Notes under the pieces: model-generated | Told to the model about the DNA's origin: nothing | Database searches by the model: none | The model's input: the letters and a program-made list of their open reading frames with translations, nothing else | Position numbers and translations under genes: made by a program | Shown: positions 33,269 through 39,880 of the stretch, one piece after another | Numbering within the stretch: position 1 is the first letter of the stretch | How the letters are laid out: each line of letters starts with the position of its first letter | DNA from: Chloroflexota bacterium | Lineage (GTDB): Bacteria > Chloroflexota > Dormibacteria > CF-121 | Assembly (NCBI GenBank): GCA_005882045.1 | Contig: VBHO01000028.1 | Location: 1-39,880 of the forward strand | Length of the DNA: 39,880 nt | Reading direction: 5' to 3'

Positions 33269-34338
33269 GAGCCGGCGGTCGTCTCGCGAGTCACGGTGTC
33301 GAGCAGCGGCTGGATGGTCTTGGCCTGCCAGGCGGCGGCGCCGTTCTGGGCGGCGGCAAAGCTGGCGGCGAACTGTTGGCGGGCCGCGGCCAGGGTTTTT
33401 GCCGACTGCTGCGCCGACTGCGTCTGGTTGGCGGCGGCCGCCAGACTATATTGCTGGGCGCTGGTCGCGATGGCGAGCATGGCGTCGATCCAGTTCGCCC
33501 ACAGCGGGTCGAGCAGTGCGTCGGCAAAGGCGGCTGAGACTTGCTGCGGTTTGAGATCCTCGGCCAGGGCTGAGGATGCCCGTGCCGCGTCGGCCCAGGC
33601 ATGCGCGTTGAGCGCCGGGTCCAGCGTGGTCGGAATCTTCTGCGCGTCGGCCGTCACCTGCTGAGCGAGAGTCAGCTGCAGGATGGCGGCATGGATCAGC
33701 TTTTCGCTGGCCAGTAAGGCCTTATCCAGGTGGTCGAGAGCCGGACGGTCGGTGGCGATGAAGGCGGCCGCGTGCAGCTGGAAAGGCAGGCCGTCGGCCT
33801 GGGCAATGTAACTCTGAGCCAGCTGGACATGGCCCAGAGCCTCGTCGGCCGACTTCTGCGCGCTGTTGGCGAGGGCCAGGTCCTGGGTGAGCTGGGCGTT
33901 AGAAAGACTCATGCTGCCTTTGGCGGAGATATCCGCCCACAGGTGGCTGACGTTGGTGCTGACGTCCCCGGTACCCTTGCGCGCGAGCTGGAGCTCGCCA
34001 GCCTCCGATTGGGCCAGCTGCGCAACCCGCTGGGGCAGCATGAAGGTAAGGAAGGCCCCCAGCGCCCCGACGGCGATGAGGAGAACCAGGATGACGAAGA
34101 TCCATGTGCCCCAGGAGACTCGGCGGGCCGGTCGGAATACCCGGCGCGCGGGTGCCGGTCTTGGGAGGGCCACGAAGAGGTAACGCTGGCCGTAAGCCTC
34201 CTCTTGCCAACCGATCGGCCAAGCCGCCTCACCGATCTGTGACGGTCCTGTGGCGGAGCGCCCACTCCTGGCGCCCCGACCGTCGACGCGGCCCCACTGG
34301 TGTCGCGAAAGCCCTGTGCTAGAGTGAATTTCCGGCAA
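33265..34338 (-). CDS. Membrane-anchored protein of unknown function
   Basis: Up to 357 residues from a TTG at 34338; the start is uncertain and a GTG near 34175 would give a chain of about 300 residues. One transmembrane segment (WGTWIFVILVLLIAVGALGAF, near residue 75 of the long form) is preceded by a basic stretch (PARRVFRPARRVS). An Ala/Gln-rich, mostly helical extracytoplasmic region follows, plausibly coiled coil. No known domain is recognised. The TTG start would overlap the ferredoxin promoter region on the other strand, which favours a shorter form or a divergent arrangement. Function unknown. Confidence 0.55.
   Translation of the reverse strand: MPEIHSSTGLSRHQWGRVDGRGARSGRSATGPSQIGEAAWPIGWQEEAYGQRYLFVALPRPAPARRVFRPARRVSWGTWIFVILVLLIAVGALGAFLTFMLPQRVAQLAQSEAGELQLARKGTGDVSTNVSHLWADISAKGSMSLSNAQLTQDLALANSAQKSADEALGHVQLAQSYIAQADGLPFQLHAAAFIATDRPALDHLDKALLASEKLIHAAILQLTLAQQVTADAQKIPTTLDPALNAHAWADAARASSALAEDLKPQQVSAAFADALLDPLWANWIDAMLAIATSAQQYSLAAAANQTQSAQQSAKTLAAARQQFAASFAAAQNGAAAWQAKTIQPLLDTVTRETTAGS
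34320..34325 (+). promoter_or_regulatory. Possible -10 box of fdxA
   Basis: TAGAGT, 17 bases before the ATG at 34343, predicting a leader of roughly 11 bases. No clear Shine-Dalgarno sequence in it. Confidence 0.35.
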
Positions 34339-34342
34339 CCAA

Positions 34343-34663
34343 ATGGCCTACATCATCACCGAAACCTGCGTCGACCTAAAGGACAAGTCGTGCGTCGACG
34401 TCTGCCCGGTCGACTGCATCATCGATGGCGGCACCGAGGACCGCATGCTCTACATCAATCCCGACGAGTGCATCGATTGCGGCGCCTGTGTCGATCCCTG
34501 CCCGGTGGCGGCGATCTATCCCGAGGACGAGGTCCCGCCCGAACAGAAGAAGTTCATCCCGTGGAATTTCGACTACTTCAAGAGTGATGCCGACAAGGCT
34601 CGCGTGCGCGCCGAGATCAACGCCGCCTACCCGGAGAAGAGAAAGACCGAGGGCGCGCCCTAA
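34343..34663 (+). CDS. fdxA: Ferredoxin, 7Fe/8Fe FdxA type
   Basis: 106 residues, FdxA length. Cysteine pattern C9-x7-C17-x3-C21-P-x3-C25 and C43-x2-C46-x2-C49-x3-C53-P. The wide first spacing (ETCVDLKDKSCVDVCPVDCI) is typical of the actinobacterial FdxA group that carries a 3Fe-4S plus a 4Fe-4S cluster. The C-terminal 50 residues are hydrophilic, as usual for the group. Probable electron acceptor of the nearby KorAB. Its stop overlaps the convergent ParB-like gene's stop by four bases. Confidence 0.94.
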   Translation: MAYIITETCVDLKDKSCVDVCPVDCIIDGGTEDRMLYINPDECIDCGACVDPCPVAAIYPEDEVPPEQKKFIPWNFDYFKSDADKARVRAEINAAYPEKRKTEGAP

Positions 34664-35646
34664 GGCGGGCTGCTCGCGTCGGGCTCCGCGCGAGGCGTGG
34701 TGGCGCGACGGACGAGTTTCACGGGCAGTTCGATGACGCGGCGCGGCGGACCGAGCCAGCGCTCCAGCAGGGCCAGGACTTGCGGCGATGGCGGATTCGG
34801 GCCCTCGCCCTGGCCCTCGGTCTCGAAGAGGATGTCGGCGATCGCCTCAGCCGGGCCGGCCGCCTTTTGCGCGCGGCTCAGCTCGAGCCAGCGCGCCGTG
34901 ATCCAGAGGTACATATCGGCCTCGGTCCTGCCGGGGAAATGTTCCAGGATCTGGTACTCGCGGATCAGGTCGGCGATCGGCTTGTAGACGTTGTCGTACC
35001 AGCTCGCACTGGCCTCGGCGATGCTGACCTCGCGGTATTGCTGCAGACCCATGAAGTAGCGGTGGCCGAGGATGTCCTCGAAGATCCGGTCGTAGCGTCC
35101 CAGCCGGCTGACGGCAATCGAGGCCTCCGGGCGCACCCGGTCGAGCTGGCTGCGCTCGAGGAAGTCGACATACTCTCGGGCCTGGAGCAGCGCCGCCGCG
35201 TCCATGTCGCCGGCAAGCGGCGCACGGGTCTTTACCTCGATGACTCGCGCCGGGATCGTTTTCCAGCCAAGGTGGCGGGCAACGGACACCCGGTGGTGAC
35301 CATCCTTGACGAAGTAGACGTCGCCCAGGTGGTAGACCTCGATCGGCGGCACCGGCTCGCCGCGCCGCATTGCCTCGTCCAGTTGCGCCCAGCGCCTTCG
35401 CAACTGGGGCTTCACCGGAAGAAACGAGGCGTCGAAGTCGTTGGGGCGCCCCACCGAGCCCCGAATGTCGGCGATCGGCACGTCCTTGAGACCGGTGTAG
35501 CTTTGTCCCTCGAGCCGGGCGGCGCGACGCACCTCGTCGAAGGAGAGCAGAGGCCGAGTGTCGCCACGGAGTACGGCGCCGGCCTCGCGAAGAAACGCCT
35601 GGATGCGCGCGGTCTCGAAATCGGTGCGGGCGCGAAACTGCTTCAT
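34660..35646 (-). CDS. ParB/sulfiredoxin-fold protein of unknown role
   Basis: 328 residues from the ATG at 35646, which overlaps the phosphoesterase stop (ATGA). The central segment GDVYFVKDGHHRVSVARHLGW (about 110-130) matches the ParB-like/Srx-fold nucleotide-binding motif (DGHHR), as in ParB-type CTPases and sulfiredoxin. After it, ASWYDNVYKPIADLIREYQI and a helical segment form a C-terminal region I do not recognise, followed by a low-complexity tail. Chromosome-partition ParB is unlikely, since there is no helix-turn-helix and no ParA neighbour. It is the last gene of the amrS-korA-korB-phosphoesterase operon. Confidence 0.75.
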   Translation of the reverse strand: MKQFRARTDFETARIQAFLREAGAVLRGDTRPLLSFDEVRRAARLEGQSYTGLKDVPIADIRGSVGRPNDFDASFLPVKPQLRRRWAQLDEAMRRGEPVPPIEVYHLGDVYFVKDGHHRVSVARHLGWKTIPARVIEVKTRAPLAGDMDAAALLQAREYVDFLERSQLDRVRPEASIAVSRLGRYDRIFEDILGHRYFMGLQQYREVSIAEASASWYDNVYKPIADLIREYQILEHFPGRTEADMYLWITARWLELSRAQKAAGPAEAIADILFETEGQGEGPNPPSPQVLALLERWLGPPRRVIELPVKLVRRATTPRAEPDASSPP

Positions 35647-36242
35647 CGGGGAGCAAGCTCGATCAGCCGGTGACCGACGACGTTGATCACGCGAGTCTCT
35701 CCCAGCTGGCCCTCGCGGATGATCTCGCGCCCATAGGGATGGACGTGCCCGTGCAGCAATAGACGTGGACGCATCCACTCGACAGCGCGGCGGACCGCGT
35801 TGAGCCCCCGGTGCGGCGCATCCGTGCCTTCGTTGACGCCGGCCGGCGGCCCGTGGGTGATCAGGATATCGGGGTGGCGCAGCCGCAGCCGCAGCCGCAG
35901 TGCCCGTACTTTGGCCATCATTTGCCGCTCGGTGTACTGGTGGGCGCCGTCGCTGTAGCGGATCGAGCCCTCGAGGCCGGCGATCAGCAGCCCCCGCTCC
36001 TTCACCACGCGTCCGTCGATCTCCGCCTCCTGCGGGTAATCGCCCTGGCGGCCCGGCGGATCATGGTTGCCACGAACAAAGACCAGCGGCGCGGCGTAGA
36101 GCGTCGCGAGTGCGTCGAGGTAGTCGGCCGGGAGATCCCCACACCCGATTACCAGGTCGACGCGCCCCTGCGCCTCCACCGTCCGCTCGTCGAGCAGCTG
36201 GGATTCAACCTCATCGCTGACCGCCAGCAGGCGCACCTCCAC
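35643..36242 (-). CDS. Calcineurin-like metallophosphoesterase
   Basis: 199 residues. Motifs visible are GCGDLP (G35-D36), GNHD (58-61), ITHGPP (H130) and LLHGHVHPY (H164, H166, H168). The first metal motif, usually DxH, reads DEV at D10-E11-V12, so one metal ligand differs from the classical set. Predicted cytosolic phosphodiesterase or phosphatase, substrate unknown. GTG start at 36242, 14 bases after the korB stop. The stop overlaps the ParB-like start by four bases (ATGA), which suggests the two products work together. Confidence 0.85.
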   Translation of the reverse strand: MEVRLLAVSDEVESQLLDERTVEAQGRVDLVIGCGDLPADYLDALATLYAAPLVFVRGNHDPPGRQGDYPQEAEIDGRVVKERGLLIAGLEGSIRYSDGAHQYTERQMMAKVRALRLRLRLRHPDILITHGPPAGVNEGTDAPHRGLNAVRRAVEWMRPRLLLHGHVHPYGREIIREGQLGETRVINVVGHRLIELAPR

Positions 36243-36256
36243 GGCGCCGCGGGCCG

Positions 36257-37213
36257 CTACGCCAGCTCGGCGAACAGGGGGTCGACGTCGCGCTGGTAGA
36301 GGGGCAGGTCGACCAGCGGATGCTCTTTGAGAGCCGGCACCTTCAGGGCCAGTTGCTCGTCATAGGTCGGCAGGTCGACGGAGTAGAAGACCCCCACCGC
36401 CAGGCTGTCTTGCGTTTCATAGGAGGCGCGCAGGGCCCGCGTCTTCTTTTCCACCATCTCATCGATGTTCGTCGGGTCTTTGACGACCGGGTCCCAGGTC
36501 GAGTCCGCCTCCAGGCGCCGGATCCGCGCGCGCCCGATGTCCTCGCCGGCGTACCACTCCTTTGTGCGCAAGTCGTTGTACACGGGGCAGGTCTGGAAGA
36601 TGTCGAGAAACGACGTGCCCTTGTGGTTGATGGCCTGCACGATCAACGAGACGAGATTCTTGACGTCGAGGGCATAGCCTCGGCCGATCCAGGTGTAGCC
36701 CGCACCCAACGCCAGGGCGATCGGGTTGACGCCTTCCTGGATCGAGGCCTCGGGCATCGATTTCGTTTTCAATCCCTTCGGCAACGTCGGTGACGCCTGT
36801 CCTTTGGTCAGACCGTAGACGCCGTTGTTGAACACGATGTACGTCATGTCGACGTTGCGGCGGCCACTGTTGACGAAGTAGCCGGCGCCGATGCCATAAC
36901 CATCCCCATCACCGCCGACGGCCACCACGGTGAGCTGGTTGTTGGCCAGCTTGGCGCCGGTTGCGACCGGCAGCGCACGGCCGTGCAACGTGTGCAGCCC
37001 GTAGGTATCGATGTAGTGCGGCGTCTTCCCCGAACACCCGATGCCGGAGATCATCGCGATCTTGTACGGCGGGATCTGGAGCTGATACAGCGCCTGCTGG
37101 ATCGAGCTCAGGATGCCGAAGTCGCCGCAGCCCGGGCACCAGTCGACGTGGACCTCGGTCTTGTATTGCTGCAGGACGAACTTCTTGGGGGCGGCTGCTG
37201 CGGCCTCAGGCAT
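36257..37213 (-). CDS. korB: 2-oxoacid:ferredoxin oxidoreductase beta subunit (KorB)
   Basis: 318 residues from the ATG at 37213, preceded by AAGGAGGT (37232-37225), which lies inside korA. WCPGCGDFG near the N-terminus (Cys ligands of the Fe-S cluster) and GDGDGYGIGAGYFVNSGRR with FNNGVYGLTKGQ form the thiamine diphosphate and Mg site. It partners KorA in oxidative decarboxylation of 2-oxoglutarate (or pyruvate) to the acyl-CoA with ferredoxin reduction. It overlaps korA by eight bases. Substrate preference is inferred from similarity to mycobacterial KorB. Confidence 0.94.
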   Translation of the reverse strand: MPEAAAAAPKKFVLQQYKTEVHVDWCPGCGDFGILSSIQQALYQLQIPPYKIAMISGIGCSGKTPHYIDTYGLHTLHGRALPVATGAKLANNQLTVVAVGGDGDGYGIGAGYFVNSGRRNVDMTYIVFNNGVYGLTKGQASPTLPKGLKTKSMPEASIQEGVNPIALALGAGYTWIGRGYALDVKNLVSLIVQAINHKGTSFLDIFQTCPVYNDLRTKEWYAGEDIGRARIRRLEADSTWDPVVKDPTNIDEMVEKKTRALRASYETQDSLAVGVFYSVDLPTYDEQLALKVPALKEHPLVDLPLYQRDVDPLFAELA

Positions 37214-39077
37214 GGGACACCATGACCTCCTTCTTCTGTTCGGAGAGCGCGGCCCGCACGCCCTCGACGATCTCATTGCGCGAGAACGGCCGGCCATCGT
37301 ATTTCAGGACATGGTGGTCGAGCGCGACGCCGGTCTGCTCGGCGATCAAGGCGCCAAGCTGCGCCGAGTAGTTGTTTTCAATCAGCACCGTCAACCGGGC
37401 CCCGCGCAGGATGCCCGCCACCGCATCGGCGGGGAAGGGGCGCATCAGTCGGATCTGCAGGAAATTCACCGTGCGGCCGTCAGCCTCCAACTCGCCGATC
37501 GCATCGAGGATGGCGCCTTTAGTCGCGCCCCAGCCCACCAGCGTGAGGTCCGCCCGCCGCGGACCGTGGAGGGTGAACTTCGACGACGCCGGAATCTCAC
37601 GGGCCGCGGTCTCGAGCTTCGCCATGCGCTTTCGCATCATGGCAATCCGGTTCTCGATGCCTTCGGTAATGTGGCCCTCCGGGTCGTGCTCGTCGCTGGT
37701 GGTGGAGAAGATCGCGCCGGGCGTCCCGGGCACCGCTCGCGGACTGATGCCATCGGCGGTGAGGGCATGGCGGCGGTAGCCGTCGCCATCGGGCTCCTGC
37801 GGTTGATAGATCAGACCGCGGTCGATTTTGAGCTTGCTCATGTCGATGCCGTCGTTGGTGAACATCGACGAGGCCAGGAACTTCTCGAGGAGCACGACAA
37901 CCGGCATCTGGTAGCGATCCGCCCAGTTGAAGCTCTCGAAACTGTCCACGAAGGATTCGTCGATGTCGCCCGGCGCGACGACGATGTGCGGGAAGTCGCC
38001 GTGCGCGGGGTGCAACGCGAATTGCAGGTCCGCCTGCTCGGTCCGGGTGGGAAGGCCGGTGCTCGGGCCGCCGCGCTGCCAGAGGAAGACGACCGGGCCG
38101 GGCGCCTCGGTGATGGCGGCGAAGCCGAAGCCTTCCGACATCAGGGCAAAGCCGGGGCCGGCGGTGGAGGTGGCGGCACGCACGCCCATGTGCACGGCGC
38201 CGATCGCCATGTTGATGCTGGAGATCTCGTCCTCACACTGGACGACGGTGCACTGATACTGCGGCCCCTTCTGCTCCAGGTAGACACTCTCGTCGGTCGC
38301 CGGGCTGATCGGGTAGTAGGTCTGCATGCCGAGGCCCGCTTTCAACTTGGCGATGCCCACCGCCTGAAAGCCCTTGATCAGCATTCGGTGCTTACGTTGT
38401 TCCGGCGGGACCGGCGTCAGGCGCCGTTCCGGCTTGGCGTTGAAGTGGCTCCGCGCGTAGGCGGCGGCGGCGCGCACCGCGGCCACGTTCATCTCGGCGG
38501 CGTCCGCCTTCCGACCGGTGAACTCGTTGCGGATCGCCTCGAAGAGCAGCTCCTCGTCGTAGCCGGAGATACCGATCGACGCGCCCAGCGCGACGGTGTT
38601 GCGCATGACGATGTACTTGCGTGACTGCCCGCCCTTCCCCACCTCTTTGAGGGCCTCTTCCAGGACCTCGAAATAGGGGATCGGATAGAGGTTGATGTCG
38701 TCCCGACCGAATTGGCCGGGGTCGATTTTGAGGTCGGCATCGTAGATAACGCCGCCGCCGCGCGCCACCTGGTGGACATGCCCCGTGTGGCTGGGATAGT
38801 GCTTGCGCTCGGGGGCGTCGCCGAAGAGGGATTCCTGGTCCAGCGCGACGAGCATGTGGATTTCGTCGACATGCGAGTGGACGGGGACCGGGGCTGCCGT
38901 GACCCGGTAGTAGCTGTGCTTGCCCATGATGTTCGAGTGGAACTCGATATTGGCGAAGACGTGGAGACCCCCGCGGCTCAGCGCCTTGGCGTAGATCTCC
39001 GCTGAGGCGTTGATTCCTCCTCCCTGCGGGCCGCCGAGGACCCAGGAAAACTCCCGGCGGCTCAGTTCAGTTGGCAC
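37206..39077 (-). CDS. korA: 2-oxoacid:ferredoxin oxidoreductase alpha subunit with fused gamma domain (KorA)
   Basis: 623 residues. The gamma domain comes first (GGPQGGGINASAEIYAKAL, ANIEFHSNIMGKHSYYRV) and the pyrimidine-binding alpha domain follows (YPISPATDESVYLEQ, DEISSINMAIGAVHMGVRAATSTAGPGFALMSEG is the conserved block). The organisation matches two-subunit KorAB of mycobacteria and Halobacterium. It links TCA-cycle 2-oxoacids to ferredoxin. GTG start at 39077 lies inside the end of the amrS gene (11-base overlap), so the genes are translationally coupled. Confidence 0.94.
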   Translation of the reverse strand: MPTELSRREFSWVLGGPQGGGINASAEIYAKALSRGGLHVFANIEFHSNIMGKHSYYRVTAAPVPVHSHVDEIHMLVALDQESLFGDAPERKHYPSHTGHVHQVARGGGVIYDADLKIDPGQFGRDDINLYPIPYFEVLEEALKEVGKGGQSRKYIVMRNTVALGASIGISGYDEELLFEAIRNEFTGRKADAAEMNVAAVRAAAAYARSHFNAKPERRLTPVPPEQRKHRMLIKGFQAVGIAKLKAGLGMQTYYPISPATDESVYLEQKGPQYQCTVVQCEDEISSINMAIGAVHMGVRAATSTAGPGFALMSEGFGFAAITEAPGPVVFLWQRGGPSTGLPTRTEQADLQFALHPAHGDFPHIVVAPGDIDESFVDSFESFNWADRYQMPVVVLLEKFLASSMFTNDGIDMSKLKIDRGLIYQPQEPDGDGYRRHALTADGISPRAVPGTPGAIFSTTSDEHDPEGHITEGIENRIAMMRKRMAKLETAAREIPASSKFTLHGPRRADLTLVGWGATKGAILDAIGELEADGRTVNFLQIRLMRPFPADAVAGILRGARLTVLIENNYSAQLGALIAEQTGVALDHHVLKYDGRPFSRNEIVEGVRAALSEQKKEVMVSHA

Positions 39078-39879
39078 GACCAGCGTTGATTGTAGTCCGC
39101 CAGACTCCGGGGATTTGCTGCTGGCAGTTAAAGCAGCTGCCGCGGCTGGTGAGCCGGTCGTCGAGGATTCGGTACCCGATCCGCCGGATCAGGGTGGCCC
39201 GGCAGCGGGGGCAACGGGTGTCCTCGTAGCGCCCCACCCGGCCAGGGAGGTTACCGGCGTAGATGTACTGGAGGCCGGCCTCCTCGCCGATCCGCGCGGC
39301 TCGCAGCAAGATCTCCGGCGGGGTGTTGTCCGGGTCCTGCATCTTGTAGTCCTTGTGGAAGGCGGTGACGTGCCAGGGGATGCTCGGGGACAGGCCGCTC
39401 AGGAACCTGGCGATGTCGCCCAACTCCTCGTCGCTGTCGTTGAAGCCCGGGATGATCAGGGTCACGATCTCCAGCCAGAAGCCCATCGCGTGCACCATCT
39501 GGATGCCGTTGAGGATGTTCTCCAGCTTGCCGCCCAGGGAGCGGTAGTTCTTGTCGCGGAAGGATTTCAGATCGATCTTGTAGAGGTCGGTCCAGGGGCG
39601 GATGTATTCGAGCACCTCCCTGGTGGCGTTGCCGTTGGAGATGTAGGCCGTCATGAACCCGCGCGGCCGTGCCGCTTTGAAAACTTCGACGGCCCACTCC
39701 GAGGTGATCAGGGGTTCGTTGTATGAGGTCGCGACCACCCGGGCGCCCTGCCGCTGCGCGATGTCAACCAGCTGCTCCGGTGAGACGTCCATCGGCTCGG
39801 TGAGCGCCCCGGGATCGCGCAGCGCCTGCGACGTGACCCAGTTCTGGCAATAAGAACAGTGCAGGTCGCAGCCGAGCAT
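39067..39879 (-). CDS. amrS: AmmeMemoRadiSam-system radical SAM enzyme (AmrS), 5' end beyond the window
   Basis: The 270 residues visible begin at GCDLHCSYCQN, whose CX3CX2C binds the radical SAM 4Fe-4S cluster. Further landmarks are ATSYNEPLITSEW, YISNGNATREVLEYI, KIDLKSFRD and IPGFNDSDEEL. The C-terminus is a zinc ribbon (CPRC ... CFNC). The family lies in clusters with AMMECR1 and Memo proteins, not seen here; they may lie past the right edge. The true N-terminus is outside the window. Its end overlaps korA by 11 bases. Confidence 0.9.
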   Translation of the reverse strand: MLGCDLHCSYCQNWVTSQALRDPGALTEPMDVSPEQLVDIAQRQGARVVATSYNEPLITSEWAVEVFKAARPRGFMTAYISNGNATREVLEYIRPWTDLYKIDLKSFRDKNYRSLGGKLENILNGIQMVHAMGFWLEIVTLIIPGFNDSDEELGDIARFLSGLSPSIPWHVTAFHKDYKMQDPDNTPPEILLRAARIGEEAGLQYIYAGNLPGRVGRYEDTRCPRCRATLIRRIGYRILDDRLTSRGSCFNCQQQIPGVWRTTINAGRAN

Positions 39880-39880
39880 G

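Noticed and set aside
10-39870. CRISPR arrays, tRNA/rRNA genes, insertion sequences, phage genes
   Set aside because: I looked for regularly spaced repeats, transposase or integrase motifs and RNA stems and found none.

Overview
The window is about 39.9 kb of dense, GC-rich bacterial chromosome with about 34 protein genes. I saw no tRNA, rRNA, CRISPR array, phage or insertion-sequence gene. No stretch over 300 bases lacks a gene; the longest gap is about 140 bases (24302-24439) and I see nothing recognisable in it. The gene set is housekeeping and central metabolism: menaquinone synthesis (ubiE/menG, a menA-type prenyltransferase), a probable F420-type LLM oxidoreductase, PlsY and PgsA, ferredoxin-linked 2-oxoacid oxidation (KorAB, FdxA) and A-type Fe-S carriers. 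With frequent GTG starts and apparently leaderless promoters, this suggests a free-living high-GC terrabacterium, perhaps Dormibacterota/Chloroflexota-like or near Actinobacteria. That placement is inference, not a computed result.

Layout. (1) 1-8600, minus strand: a PaaI-type thioesterase and acyl-CoA dehydrogenase; a pair of AAA+ metal-chelatase subunits; a DUF2314 protein; lepA; and hemW, which is frame-broken and cut by the window edge. (2) 8644-11503, plus strand: histidine kinase, plsY, panE. (3) 11534-15074: an NCS1 nucleobase permease divergent from a cytosine deaminase (codA), followed by a methyltransferase. (4) 15150-18406: a TetR regulator with a two-gene ABC exporter. (5) 18417-22898: pgsA and ubiE/menG divergent from an LLM-oxidoreductase/MenA fusion, then a CPBP protease and hpt. 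(6) 22917-24856, minus strand: HtrA-type protease, single-domain response regulator, erpA. (7) 24918-33268: a 2-hydroxyacid locus (lldP, glcD, glcE, glcF, a formyltransferase-like gene) divergent from an FMN-dependent lactate/glycolate oxidase. (8) 33265-39880: an unknown membrane protein, ferredoxin fdxA, and a tightly overlapping minus-strand operon amrS-korA-korB-phosphoesterase-ParB-like.

How the genes work together. Region 7 can import lactate or glycolate and oxidise both stereochemical classes of 2-hydroxyacid. KorAB would oxidise a 2-oxoacid and pass electrons to a ferredoxin such as FdxA. MenG and MenA would supply the quinone that may accept electrons from the flavin oxidases. Region 3 salvages cytosine.

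Most notable observations. Six genes start with GTG exactly six bases after a TANNNT box and have no Shine-Dalgarno sequence, which is a clear leaderless-initiation signature. Two of these boxes or near-boxes lie head to head between ubiE and the fusion gene. The LLM-MenA fusion is joined by a linker encoded by a palindromic repeat whose inverted copy lies between lldP and glcD. hemW, and probably htrA, show frame breaks that need checking against reads.
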